From Daucus carota subsp. sativus (Eukaryota; Streptophyta; Magnoliopsida; Apiales; Apiaceae): a stretch of DNA of 64,000 nucleotides. Shown in pieces: positions 30,785 through 45,782 of the stretch. A program made the position numbers and the translations under genes. Below the pieces are notes generated by a model. It was not told the origin of the DNA. It saw only the letters and a program-made list of their open reading frames with translations, and did no database searches. Every line of letters starts with the position of its first letter. Within the stretch, counting starts at the first letter, position 1. Where the stretch lies: assembly GCF_001625215.2 (NCBI RefSeq), contig NC_030389.2, positions 45,187,454-45,251,453 on the forward strand, written 5' to 3'.

Positions 30785-31269
30785 ATTTTGTGGCCTGTGC
30801 TGATGTTTTGCTCACTCCTTGGAGTATTTTAAACCTTCCTTTGTGTTAGCTAAAGTTTAGTCACTAACAGAATTAGATCATCGAACAAAAATACCCCTTT
30901 CTTCTTTACCAAACTCTTTATTATTTTCTTGCCTATAGTTAGCCACATACATGAATTAATACACTCAAACAAGAATCATCCATTCCAATCATTTCCTGCT
31001 TGCCTCCATACTTTGGTGTCATTTTTGCTTCCCCATACTAGTGACTCTTCCCAAGATATAGGTAGGTGTATATAGATGGTCAATGCCACGCCGCTATCAT
31101 GGGACCGAGACGTCAGATGGTCCTAAATCGACCCGCTTAACCTCTTGGTCGGGTTGGAGCAACCCGACCGCTTTGGCTAAAGCGACAGTTCAGTCGATCA
31201 GACTCTGTTTTTACCGTCATTTTATTGTGTCGCGGATTCTGACTTCTGCTTCTCTGACCCGTGGTGTAA

Positions 31270-31432
31270 ATAAGTAGAAGCACTTTTAAAAAGCTGATAA
31301 TGTTAGTTTCTCTCTCACAGCTCTACTTTTTTCCAAACACTTATTAACTTATATAATTTTTACTTCTACTCCACTTCTTTAATTTAAGCAAGAAGTCACT
31401 TCTTTTAAGCTAACTCAAACGGCCACATTATT
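31270..31432. mobile_element. hAT-like MITE fragment
   Basis: AAGTAGAAGCACTTTTAAAA, TTTTCCAAACACTTATTAAC and AAGCAAGAAGTCACTTCTTT resemble the element at 32333-32572. The far left is missing. Confidence 0.4.
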
Positions 31433-31510
31433 TGCGGTATGTATATTGTTGTGTAACGGTATAACAAACAAGCAATAAAGGACATTATTGTTTGGCCACA
31501 AAATTTATCA

Positions 31511-31925
31511 TTAGATGTTTGGTGGGGGAGGTGCGACATTTCCCAAACGTGATGCAACTCTCTTTACAGGGTGCTGGCGGTGGCGATAAGCCGTCTTAAG
31601 GCTTGCAGACCAAGTAGTTTTCCTCATGTTTAAGCTGTCTGCATCTTCACAGTTCAGATAGCCCAGCTTTCGGGATCGATCCGACAATCCGTATCCACCT
31701 CGAATTCTCCATCTCCCCTGCAGAACACACCAATACAAATAAAATAAATCAAACCAAACATACAATATATCACCCGACAACCCAATTATAGGGTATTAGA
31801 AATGTCGAGACTGTTTCGAAATTATTACGTTGATGAAGTGAGGAGGCAGAAGTGCACCAGCTACAACATGACGATAAGATGATCAATACGAGTACTACAA
31901 TGTTGAGCTTTGCAAGAAAGTTAAC
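31511..31925 (-). pseudogene. Last peptide-family copy, broken
   Basis: Exon 1 at about 31925-31829 has lost the ATG region but keeps KLNIVVLVLIILS-like and TSASSLHQ coding and the donor. Exon 2 (about 31717-31511) shows MENSRWI, RKLGYLNCEDADSLNMRKTT, WSASLKTA, then a shifted Pro-rich region and APPPPNI, with at least three frame changes across exon 2. It belongs to the copy 3/7 branch by its MRKT and APPPPN features. It marks the right edge of the array. Confidence 0.65.
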
Positions 31926-32332
31926 GAGCGGGGAATAAGGCCTTTTTCTGTACTGTGTTGAGAAATTTTAGGAAGTCGAAAACAATGCAGATTATAGAGA
32001 GAAGTAGAAGTTTGACTTTTTGTTTCCAATGTTAGTGTAAGAGTTGGCGATCTGTTATCACGTTGCCATGGACACGCACTAAAATTTACAAGGTCAGTTG
32101 TTTTGACTGGCTCTCTTTTTTATAATGAGCCACCAATCAAAATTCATTAAATTTATACAGAGCATGTACATTTAACTCGAATAAAGATCTCAGTTGATGA
32201 ATTATAAAACACAGGTAACCCTTCATACAAGGGAAGGAATATCGGATTATCCCAGTACGGAACTACTATATACAAGTTGCCAAATGCAATTGCATAGTTA
32301 AATAATTGTCAAAAAATATTTATTTAGGTGGT

Positions 32333-32572
32333 GTTTGTTTAGAGCTTAAAAGCCCAGTTTCTGCTTTATAAGTTATAAGCACTTATTCATACTGTTTGTA
32401 AAAAAGTCAAGAAGCACTTAAAAAGAGCTAGGAATGCTAGCTTTTGTTTCACGACTTCTACTTCCTTTCCCAAACACTTTAATCACTTATAAGTCTTAAC
32501 TTGCTTCTAACTTATACTCCACTTATTTATTTTAAGCAAGAAACACTTATTTTAGGCTCGGCCCCTTAATTT
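32333..32572. mobile_element. hAT-like MITE
   Basis: GTGTTTGTTTAGAGCTTAAA at the left, and interior inverted AAGTTATAAGCACTTATT and AATCACTTATAAGTCTTAA; the right part ends AAGAAACACTTATTTTAGGC. Typical plant hAT-derived MITE layout. Duplication not resolved. Confidence 0.45.
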
Positions 32573-34280
32573 TTTCATAAATTATAGTACAATTCATTTC
32601 TAAAAATAAAGAATCGGAAAAGTAATAAACTATGGGGTCAATTATCAAGCTATGTACTTTCTTTTCAAGAAGATGACAGTGGGCAGAGTTGAACAAGTTC
32701 TTTATACAAGGGTCAATGGCCAAGAGTAGACTTCATCATGCAAACCTAACTATTTTCCATAAAAGGCTTCCTTTGTAGAATTAGGTATAAAAAAATTCAT
32801 AAAACGAATGTTAAGTTTAATTTAAAATGAATTCTTATATTCATATAAAATAACTTTAATTAAGATATTCTACCTCAATACATGCAATAATATTCCTACT
32901 TTATATGTTCAAAATAACAGTACTATTACTATATATTTATATTTATTATTCTTCCAAAAGTTATAAATAATTAAAATAACACTTTTAGTCATCAAAATTG
33001 AAAATTAATAATTCAAAAAATTATATGATTAAAGCATCTTGCCGTATGTATTTGGTCGATATATTGAAATTCCCCCAATACTTATATGTTAAGTCTTGTG
33101 AAAATAATCCATAATACAATGTTCATTGATAATTTAAAGAATATATAACATACACATACTTTCACATCACAAGCTTAACATAACATCGAGCCGTGGATGT
33201 CGTAAAAGCTTAGGCAAATGCTTGTACAGAAACATTATTTCAGGTAAATACATTAATTACCGGCAACTTAAATATTGAGGCAAACATTTATTCAATTGAG
33301 ACAATACAAAATATAAAATCTCAATTCCATTTATGATTTAAAATAAAATTATATATTTGATTTGGTTGGTTGGAGAACAATGATAACAATTGTTTGTATT
33401 TTTGAAAAAATGGAAAACAACTATATTTAATGTTGAAAGTGCTTTCACCGTTCTCTCGTTTTATTGTTATCCATACCTCAAAGCTATTCATAAATTGAAG
33501 GGGCAAGAAGAGAATGAAGCGATAAGAGATACAACACGCTGACCCCTGCCCACAAATACACAATCCATATGATTCACATGAAATATTTAAACTCGCATAT
33601 TATATATTTTTCTATAAGGATTAATTAGGATTCGTCCCGTTTATAGTCCTCACTCTATAAAAATTTTCAAAAGAAATGTTCTCATTTGGGGTAATTAATA
33701 TTTAATTTCTTAATTCAATTTTTTGAAGAAATAATTTAAAAAAATATTTATCCGCATTTAGAATTGAAATTGTATTGTACTTTTGACCCAGATTCCTGTG
33801 TACTGTGTAGTGTGTACAGTAGTCATGTTTCATACGTATGGTAAGGTCTCTTGGACGTAAATATTCCACTCCGAATAGGTTTATTTCAAAAAGCCCAATT
33901 GAATTTTATAGGGGTTTTACAAGAGCCCAAGTCCAGAAATGAGAAAACGGTTTGACAATGTGGATCATGATCTGTACTATACAGTGGACAAAATCAAAAA
34001 ATAATTATAAATTAATTAAATTTTAATACACAAATATGTATTTATTATAGAGATTAAAAAAAAGCTTTTTGACCCCTTATACTGATATATTAATTAATCT
34101 CAAAATTTGCATAAATTTAAGAATATGTTGAAATCGTAAAATTTTGATTTTCCAACCCCCCAAATGAATGTCAATGAACATAGATAAAATGAAGGAGTTA
34201 ATCTATGTGGCTAAATATAGAATCACCACAGCAAGTAATTTTATTTTCAAATTTTAACTTCTAGTTAAAAATTAATAAAA
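32573..34280. other. AT-rich intergenic DNA, no gene seen
   Basis: Very AT-rich with scattered poly-A and poly-T. The 80-codon minus frame at 33321-33563 has no recognisable features. Nothing supportable. Confidence 0.4.
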
Positions 34281-34467
34281 TGGTTTGTGGGTGCCCATGA
34301 GCACTTAGCACTAAATTTCATATGTTTGGAGTATTTTGATTGGTGTGGTTGTTGTATATGTAGGGACATCATTATCGGGAAACAAGAGCCAATCAAAACG
34401 TGTCAAATTTATGATACTTAGTGCTTAGCATGTGCTCATGAGTCATGACGACACACCAGAAAAACAG
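34281..34467. mobile_element. Mutator-like MITE, family A copy 3
   Basis: TGGTTTGTGGGTGCCCATGA to CACACCAGAAAAACAG with inverted interior halves, flanked by the perfect 9-bp duplication TTAATAAAA (34272-34280 and 34468-34476). Confidence 0.75.
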
Positions 34468-34761
34468 TTAATAAAATTGTCTAAGATATCGGATAGTATC
34501 TAAAACTGAACTATATTTTCCAGTTAAAAATGATTGAAATTGTATTAAATACCTGTTAGTATCCAAAATTTAATAGCTACTTCGAAGTTTATATATTTTT
34601 CTTAAAAATAAGTAAAATAAGTTGAGCCAACAGAGTCATAGAAATCAGTTTGTAGTTGATAGAAAATGGAGACATGCTATCAATAATGAAAAAGGAGAGA
34701 GTGACACCTGGTGAAAGCCACACAACTAACTAAAAGAATACTAGTAAGAATGAAGTTGTAG

Positions 34762-35013
34762 TCACTGCATGAAGCTGAACCACTCTTCTTGTTGAGATTT
34801 ATCCAAACCTATATTTATCAAAAAATCACAAACATCACCAAAATCTAATATCCATTCATATTTTACCACTATTTCAGTGGTTGTGGAGTCCCCCAGGACT
34901 TTAGACTTGCACTGACACCTCTGGCTAAGGCATTCTGCACACTCATCTGTTTTTATATGCAACAGCCAGAGCCTTATACACATTTCATCACTTAAAAGTC
35001 CTATTAAAAGCAC
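34762..35013 (-). CDS. Unrecognised Cys-rich frame, possibly a gene remnant
   Basis: An 83-codon frame starting at GTG, with an AG just upstream that could be a splice acceptor, so it may be an exon rather than a whole gene. It has a cluster DECAECLSQRCQCKSK followed by acidic and aromatic residues and ends EEWFSFMQ. The composition looks more protein-like than the surrounding AT-rich DNA. No family recognised and no partner exon found. Could be chance. Confidence 0.2.
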   Translation of the reverse strand: MLLIGLLSDEMCIRLWLLHIKTDECAECLSQRCQCKSKVLGDSTTTEIVVKYEWILDFGDVCDFLINIGLDKSQQEEWFSFMQ

Positions 35014-36443
35014 CTAGTTTGCTAGACATATAATCTTTGCAAGGCTACCCTCTAGAGGTAACAATCTTATGCTCTTGTATGCATTTATTAATTTTAGCAA
35101 ACACCCACATGAAAAAGTTTTGATCTTTCTATGCATGCAATTGAATTGAGTCTTTCTGTGTACCCTTTCATTGTTGTGTTGATATATGCAATTTGTGAAT
35201 GTGTATATGCTAAGTTATTGATAATTTAGTGTTCGATTTTCGGGCTATGTTTGTTTAAAAGGCTTATAACCCTTTAGTGTTTATGATTTGTACTCATAAT
35301 ATCATTTTGTAATTGATTAAAGTAATTGCATGAACAAGTTATGATGTCATTCTATTTCATTGTGGGATTATTCCAATCCTGCTTTCTCAAAAGGTAATAT
35401 GATCCCATGAAATGTACTAAAATTGATTGGAATGTAGTCATGGGATTATTAGCATAAAGATGAAAATTCAATAGAAAATCAGAGTAATAGGCTAATAGTT
35501 AAGAGTTATAACCCCGTGAAACAAATGGCCTTTGAGTAACCCTGTTAACTTTGTTTCTATTTATACTCTAACTTTTGCGAATTTGAACTAGTAATTAAGG
35601 TAAATGGTTTTGTAGTATCTTGTTTTGATTATTAGGACTTAAAGTTGTAGCATTCCTTCTATAAGTGTATATATCGGATATCGATGAATTAATGGGATAG
35701 ACATCCTTGTTCCGTGTTCCGCTTTGCTTGTTATCAAGGTTGAGGTCATTAGCTTTGGACTGTAGTTGGGATTTCTTCGGTGACATCTGCATTAATCGGT
35801 ATCGTTTTCGGTTCTTTAGTTGGCTGCTTATTTTTGTGAGTGATCATTATCTTATTATCGCTTGAAGGTTCTTTAGCTAGCTGCTTAGTTTTGTGATTGA
35901 TCATCGTCTTGTAATCTGATTTCGTGAAAGTATGCAAGTGATCATTTCTGAGCTAATTTTGAAGTTGTATTTCTCAATTGAGTCCTATGGTTTACCTGTA
36001 TCGACAATTCCCTATAGCGGAAGTCTGAGTCTTATGTGGGAATTGTAGTCCTAGTTCTTTTATATAAATCGTCTCTTATTGTGATATCCTTGTTGAATAT
36101 ACATGTGCAGCTTGATTTTGTTCCCACTGATTAATGCCAACAAAATTTTCTGCAATTATCTTTATTATAAATTAGGTATAGGAGCATCAAATTCACAAGG
36201 ATGTTTTGTTAATTGTATGGAGAAGGCTATTATTCACGCAAGTAGTTTAATTTGCCATGATTTAGTGAACTTGACTTCCTATGTTTTCCACATGCGATTT
36301 GTATTGTTGTTTTGGCTATTTTGTGTTTATAAATCCAGCTTTAAATCCACCTTGTGCATATCTATGATTACAAGAATATTTCACTGTATGTACTGAGTTA
36401 CTTTTTCAATTCAGGTGCTAGATAGGAATTTACATATTCCATC
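35014..36443 (+). other. Upstream region and probable 5' leader intron of the GGAT gene
   Basis: No protein-coding gene recognised. TTCAATTCAG|GTGCTAG at about 36405-36420 looks like a splice acceptor 30 nt before the GGAT start codon, and TTCTTTTATATAAAT at about 36055 could be a TATA region. A 5' untranslated exon plus intron is therefore plausible but not proven. Confidence 0.35.
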
Positions 36444-40625
<4,182 letters not shown>

Positions 40626-41144
40626 ACAATGGTGCTTTAATACAACTTATCGTATGTATAGATCTCTACAGGCAAACATGTCTGTTTTCCTTTCATCCCA
40701 TAAACAATTAAGCCAAGTGAAGTGCATGTTATGTGAAACCTTTTAATAATATCAATTACCATCAACTCTCATCTCGTGAAGCATTAACATGCTCTGCATG
40801 AACTCAATGCTATCATCTTCTTATATATCATAATTCATAAGATCTCGTTAGTGTGATGGTTAAGTGTCTACGTAGGTCCAGATGTCGAGTCGCGGAATTC
40901 TCAGATAACAATCTAGCTTAAATTATGAGTATAATTTTTTAAAATGTTTTGAAATAGTATGGGTTAGGTGAAGCATAAGATAAATATGTGTGGTGATAAC
41001 CCACAGAAACTTCTTGAAGAATAAGAATATATTCTTTAGTCTTAGCAGAAAAAAGAGAGGCAGCAAAATTAAAGTCAATCTAGTTCTTTTTTCCTTAACT
41101 GCCCGCGGTCAGCAACTTTCACGGGCAATTTCATCCTTTCTTTC
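40626..41144 (+). other. GGAT 3' region and spacer, with a SINE-like remnant
   Basis: The GGAT 3' untranslated region probably ends before about 40800. At 40845-40915, TTAGTGTGATGGTTAAGTG and GGTCCAGATGTCGAGTC resemble degenerate pol III A and B boxes of a tRNA-derived SINE. No gene. Confidence 0.35.
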
Positions 41145-41348
41145 TATCTCCTCTCTCTGCTCTACTAGCCTTTTCTTCCCTCACGTATTCCTCGGGTTCT
41201 TTTTTACTTTCCCCTTTCATCTCCCCTCTCTCTCCCCATCTCTCTCCACCTCTCTCCTTCAAATCTCTCCACCTCTCTCCATCTCTCTCTCCCCATCTAT
41301 CTCCACCTCTCTCCTTCAAATCTCTCCATCTCTCTCCCTCTCTCTCTG
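41145..41348 (+). repeat. CT-rich tract with imperfect duplication
   Basis: (CT)n-like sequence in which CTCCTTCAAATCTCTCCA occurs twice about 60 bp apart. It lies just upstream of TATAAAA at 41357-41363 and may act as a pyrimidine-rich promoter patch of the SMR gene. Confidence 0.7.
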
Positions 41349-41678
41349 CATGGGTGTATAAAACCATTTTGCTTGTACATTTTAAAGTGTTCTTTTTCGT
41401 CTCATTTCCACTCACCTCCAAAGCTTCTCTCAAAGAAAACAAAAGATAAAAAAGAACAAAAGTTCTACAAAATTAAAGAAATTCACTACCCTTTTCCCCA
41501 CTCTTCACTTTCTCTCCAAAGTCTTCATTTTTCTTTTGATTCTCTCCCATCTCTCTGCTTCCAAAACCTCCCATAACATTGTACACATATTTTCAAACTC
41601 CATATATAAGTACACTTGCTATCAAACTCACCTTTGATCTTCCATTCATACATATATATAACTATTTTTTTGGTTAAC

Positions 41679-42002
41679 ATGGGTTGTTCCAAGAAAGATG
41701 AAGGTGTGATCGTTGAATCCGAAGCCAAGAAACGAGTGGTTTTAACTGAAATCACATCGTATACTCCATTAAAGCCGATATTTACAAGACAAGAATTCAA
41801 GAAACATGAAGAGGAAGAAGAAGAAAATTCGAGAAGTACAACACCAAAATCCGAGGAATCAAGAGTAAGTAAGTTTCATTGTCCACCGGCTCCAAGGAAG
41901 CGAAAGACAAAACCTAGATGTTATTACGGCGGTGTAAGAGAATTCTTCGCAGCTCCACCAGACTTTGAATCTTTATTTATCCGTCATGCTGAAAAGGCCT
42001 AA
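41679..42002 (+). CDS. SMR6: SIAMESE-RELATED CDK inhibitor, SMR6-like (107 aa)
   Basis: Plant-specific inhibitor of cyclin-CDK complexes in the nucleus, promoting exit from division or endoreduplication. Single exon, as usual for SMR genes. Seen: MGCSKK start, VLTEITSYTPLKPI near 21-34, an acidic run at 44-49, the hallmark CPPAPRKRK at 68-76, and VREFFAAPPDFESLFIRH at 86-103, which matches the SMR6 type (REFFxxPPDxExxFIR) rather than SIM/SMR1. The ATG at 41679 fits the family; the longer frame from 41616 adds a hydrophobic stretch not found in SMRs. TATAAAA at 41357-41363 and a CT-rich tract lie upstream. Symbol by resemblance. Confidence 0.9.
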   Translation: MGCSKKDEGVIVESEAKKRVVLTEITSYTPLKPIFTRQEFKKHEEEEEENSRSTTPKSEESRVSKFHCPPAPRKRKTKPRCYYGGVREFFAAPPDFESLFIRHAEKA

Positions 42003-43337
42003 CTAGAATTCGGACTACACTTAGCACTAATTCTTACTTGCGACCTAATCATCTTATGTGCTTGTCGCAGGTATTTTAAGTTTCTGATTTTGAAAAAACA
42101 TGGTATAAATTTCCATGATAAGTGTTAACATGTAAGACATATGTATCGGTCTCTTTAGCTTCTGGTAGTTTGCAAGATGTATCATTCTGGTTAACTCTTG
42201 TGTTTTTGTAATTCGTAACTATGTAATTCGTAACTATTTATTTGGTTAGAATGATTGTTAAATTTTGAAATCAGCTAGAAGTTTGCTAGAGCATGCATAG
42301 GTTTTGATCATAATCTACATACTTGTGTTTCTGATATTAAAGGCAAGCCAAAAAATATTACGGTGGATAACACATACGGTTTTGAGTTGTAAATCTTGTT
42401 AAAACATGCATCTCTCCAAACGTTGTAACTTGTAAGATTGTCTTTCTGATAATTAAAATTTATTTTAAATGAATATGAACTAGATAATCATTTCAAAATT
42501 ATAAATTTATATTTGAAACCTAATGCGATGATGAAATGAACACCTAAATTTAAGTGCAAATTGAATTTTTGTTAATTGCTCGTATATATTGGTCCAAACT
42601 GAACAGAGAATTTGAAATTCGAAATCAAATTTAAGCTTCCAACTCGATACATAATATATGTATCGTATCTATTTTTCTGCTAAGTAGGTAAGATAAACAT
42701 GATAAAATAGTGTTAACACTATAAGATATAGTAGTGCAGTAGACAACTAAATTAACGTCTCAGAAAATACATAATCAAAAAATTTTATAGACCATATTAC
42801 ATGTACAAAATAATATTTTGTATAAAATAATATGATAATTAAATTATATATTTTAATCGATATATCATTCATGTGAATAAAGAAATTTTCTAATTTTATA
42901 TTTCGAAATATTTTCAACTTCTATAACCTATTTCATTTATTAGTACTTGACACCATGAATGAACGTCTCAAAAAACACATAATTAGGGATTACGGAAGAA
43001 ATTTGAACCTTCGTCTCAGTATTCATAAAATCACTGTGCGTCCTTGTCCATGAATGCAACAAAGTTGGAACGAATGCTGCAAACAAGATATGTGAAAGTG
43101 AAAGAAACGCGTCTTGTTGTGGTTGATAACATCGCGCAATAAGTGCGCAACTGGACCTACAGAACAATCAAACTTCATATAATGGCATAATCTTATTTAC
43201 ACTACATCACCATACAAACAGCTTTCTTTTTTTGAGTCGAAAGTGCAGATTATGAGTAGCTAGCCACCGTAGGGACGAGGAATAAATCGAGTCAGCTGCC
43301 TATACATAGCTAATAAGTTGTGTACATGGTTAGGGTT
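42003..43337. other. SMR6 3' flank and spacer, no gene seen
   Basis: AT-rich. The first roughly 300 bases are probably 3' untranslated region of the SMR gene. The 75-codon minus frame at 42940-43167 has no recognisable features. Confidence 0.4.
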
Positions 43338-43580
43338 GGCAATATCTGACACGACCCGAACCTGCAACCCGATTTATTGAGATAAAATTCGAAAGTGATC
43401 CGAAAATCACCCGTTTGACATGAAATGGACCCGACATGACACGAAATTAGAATTTCGTTTCTAATAACTTCAATTTTCAGCTTTATTCAATTTTAAGTGA
43501 TTTTAACTTGACTCGAAATCAACTCGAAATCGATCTGATTGCTGACACGAATACGACCTGTTACCCGAAATTGCCACCCT
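43338..43580. mobile_element. TIR MITE with GGGTTGGCAAT ends
   Basis: Left GGGTTGGCAATATCTGACAC and right in reverse complement GGGTGGCAATTTCGGGTAAC, with internal ACACGACCCG and CGAAATCGATC words. A common plant non-autonomous layout; target duplication not resolved. Confidence 0.45.
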
Positions 43581-43671
43581 GTCAATGGTAATTCACTAGT
43601 GCACGGACGTCAAATTGAAGAGAAAGCACCGAGGTGATTGGCTGTAAAAAAGTCGAAGTGTTACTTCGAAA

Positions 43672-43909
43672 TACTCCTCCGTCCTTTTTTAGTTGTCATA
43701 ATTGACTAATTTTTAATCAAAGATTATAAGTCAATCTTTCATTACTTTTAAAAACTGAAAATTACATCGTAATGTAGATGAAAAATTATTTCCGGTGACA
43801 TAATTTTTTTATTTTCTCACTTGATAAAATATTAATAAATTTCAGTCAAATTTTAGTTAATTTGACCGGCACAAACCCAAAGTGACAACTAAAATGGGCG
43901 GAAGGAGTA
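43672..43909. mobile_element. Stowaway-like MITE
   Basis: CTCCTCCGTCCTTTTTTAGT at the left and ACTAAAATGGGCGGAAGGAG at the right, each next to TA. Confidence 0.75.
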
Positions 43910-44058
43910 TAATTTTACTAACATACTCGGTACTTCTTACAAGTACTTCTGACTTTTTATATAAACGGATCAATAAAGTAGAATACTATCTTTTATCACA
44001 AAATTCGGAAGTTGGCGTGCCAAAACAGGCACATTATTAGAAAGAATAATTTTAAATA

Positions 44059-44678
44059 GAGTTAATTACACTTTGTAACCCCTAGTTTTGCTCTAAACGC
44101 AGTTTAGTACCTGAACTTTAATATGTGGCAACATGCACCCTAAACTTAACATTCCCGTGCAAGTTGTAACCCCTGGTCCCTATTCCGTCCAAATCTACCG
44201 TTAACTTTAACTGCTTGAGAGGTAACTGTGTGTATATCAGTTTCTAATAGCTACTTTACCCCCTTTGACCCCTCAAAAATTTAAAATAATTTTAAAAATA
44301 TGTATCTAGATTTTGGAATCTGAAAATTTAATGATTTTTAAATAAACGATGTAACTTATTTTAAAATTTTGAAATAAGTACATATTTTAAAAATTATTTT
44401 AATTTTTTTTTACATCGCTGTGTGTGTTCAACAATAAATTTCAAAATATAATACATAAACTTTGAGGCGCCACAAGGGGTAAAGTAGCTGTTAGAAACTA
44501 ATATACACATTGTTACCTCTCAAACAGTTAAAGTTAACGGCAGATTTGGACGGAATAGTGACTAGGGTTACAACTTGCACGGGAATATTAAGTTTAGGGT
44601 GCATATTACCATGTTTTAAAGTTCAGGTACTAAACTGCGTTTGGAGCAAACCTAAAGGTTACAAAGTGTAATTAACTC
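44059..44678. mobile_element. Mutator-like foldback element with 9-bp TSD
   Basis: Starts GAGTTAATTACACTTTGTAA and ends with its inverse (TTACAAAGTGTAATTAACTC). Arms of about 200 bp match across CAAGTTGTAACCCC, CCGTCCAAATCT and TAACTTTAACTG. A perfect 9-bp duplication TTTTAAATA flanks it (44050-44058 and 44679-44687). The long arms would fold into a stable hairpin RNA if transcribed. No coding. Confidence 0.85.
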
Positions 44679-44747
44679 TTTTAAATAACATATTACAGCT
44701 TAAAATGATAAATCATCTAGCGCTTCGAAGGCATAAACACAATTTCA

Positions 44748-45011
44748 TACTCCCTCCGTCCCTTTTTACTTGTCCCTTTTGAAAAAATAACGTATCTTAA
44801 GAAAATGTTAGGTGGATATCTTGTTTTCATACATATCCCTAATAAATGCAATGAATTAGATAGAGTTGTGTATATATATGCTAGTCAAACATTGAAAGTT
44901 GTTATATTTTGAAAAAACATACAAAAAGTTGCTTTGAAAAGAGAAGTGGACAAGTAATTTGGGACAAAAAAATTTTTCAAAAGAGACATGTAAAAGGGGA
45001 CGGAGGGAGTA
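44748..45011. mobile_element. Stowaway-like MITE
   Basis: CTCCCTCCGTCCCTTTTTAC at the left and GTAAAAGGGGACGGAGGGAG at the right, with TA on both sides. Confidence 0.8.
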
Positions 45012-45430
45012 TAACATTTCACTCTAAAATGTCCGACGAGAACCGGTGTGATTTTTACATAATTTATGATATTTGGACAGAGATAATAGTTCCACAGACG
45101 TGAGACGAGTAAGATTGTGTTTTTCTTGTTCTTTTACATACATTATCAAGTGGATATGTGGTACTTTTGAGTTCATCATCATCAACCATTTCTATATCTT
45201 TATCATAAACTACATTTCTCCCATAAGTGGAACTGAGGGAAGCATCTCCGAAAATGGTAGTGGGCATGTTTTAAAATTTTGCATTATGCTTTTGTCAAGA
45301 TTTTCTCAAACCGGGGCTCCTCGATTTTTAAGAATCCTATGCGACGATGATGACTTTCACAATATGCCTACATTTGTCAAACCTCTTTGACAGAATCTTT
45401 TCCTTTTCTTCCCACATTTGTCTGTATTAT

Positions 45431-45685
45431 TACTTCCTCCGTCCCCCTGAGTTGTATACATTGGGGGACGGGGACGCGACACGGACTTTAATGCTCCTGT
45501 AAAGTGTAGTTGTGTAATTTATTTTTAAAATTTTCTTTTTCTGAATTAAAGTTTGGATGTTATATTTTTATTCAGAAAAAAAAAATCTCAAAAATAAGTT
45601 ACGGAACTATATTTTATAAGAGCATTGAAATGCGTGTCGAGCAGTTGAAAAGAAACGTATACAATTAAATGGGACAGAGGGAGTA
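45431..45685. mobile_element. Stowaway-like MITE
   Basis: CTTCCTCCGTCCCCCTGAGT at the left and AATGGGACAGAGGGAG at the right, with TA on both sides. Confidence 0.75.
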
Positions 45686-45782
45686 GTTGCTTAGTTGCGT
45701 CTCCCTTCAAGAAAATACCTACAATTTCGTGTGATCTCAATTTTTCAGCGTAATATAAGATTTTATCGACACCTTCGGCTTA

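Larger units (their letters stand above)
27969..31200 (+). repeat. Tandem segmental duplication of about 1.5 kb (units A and B)
   Basis: Unit A (about 27969-29480) and unit B (about 29668-31200) match closely in order: a poly-A stretch, a GGAATGATTGTATGT segment, a lone exon 1, an AGAGGGAGTATCA segment, and a fused exon 1/exon 2 relic with its upstream flank. About 190 bp of other sequence separates them (29485-29667). Both units hold the same decayed peptide genes, so the copies were already damaged when duplicated. Confidence 0.75.

Noticed and set aside
35595-35937. Two overlapping Lys/Asn-rich minus-strand frames
   Set aside because: Low-complexity, no homology recognised, and located in the probable leader region of the plus-strand GGAT gene.
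40845-40915. tRNA gene
   Set aside because: A- and B-box-like words are present but no cloverleaf or anticodon stem can be formed convincingly; noted only as SINE-like.
41131-41442. 103-codon Glu/Arg-rich minus-strand frame
   Set aside because: It is the antisense of the CT-rich promoter tract of the SMR6-like gene; the composition reflects the repeat.
41616-41678. Upstream in-frame extension of the SMR6-like protein
   Set aside because: It adds 21 hydrophobic residues absent from SMR proteins; the internal ATG at 41679 gives the family-standard MGxSKK start.
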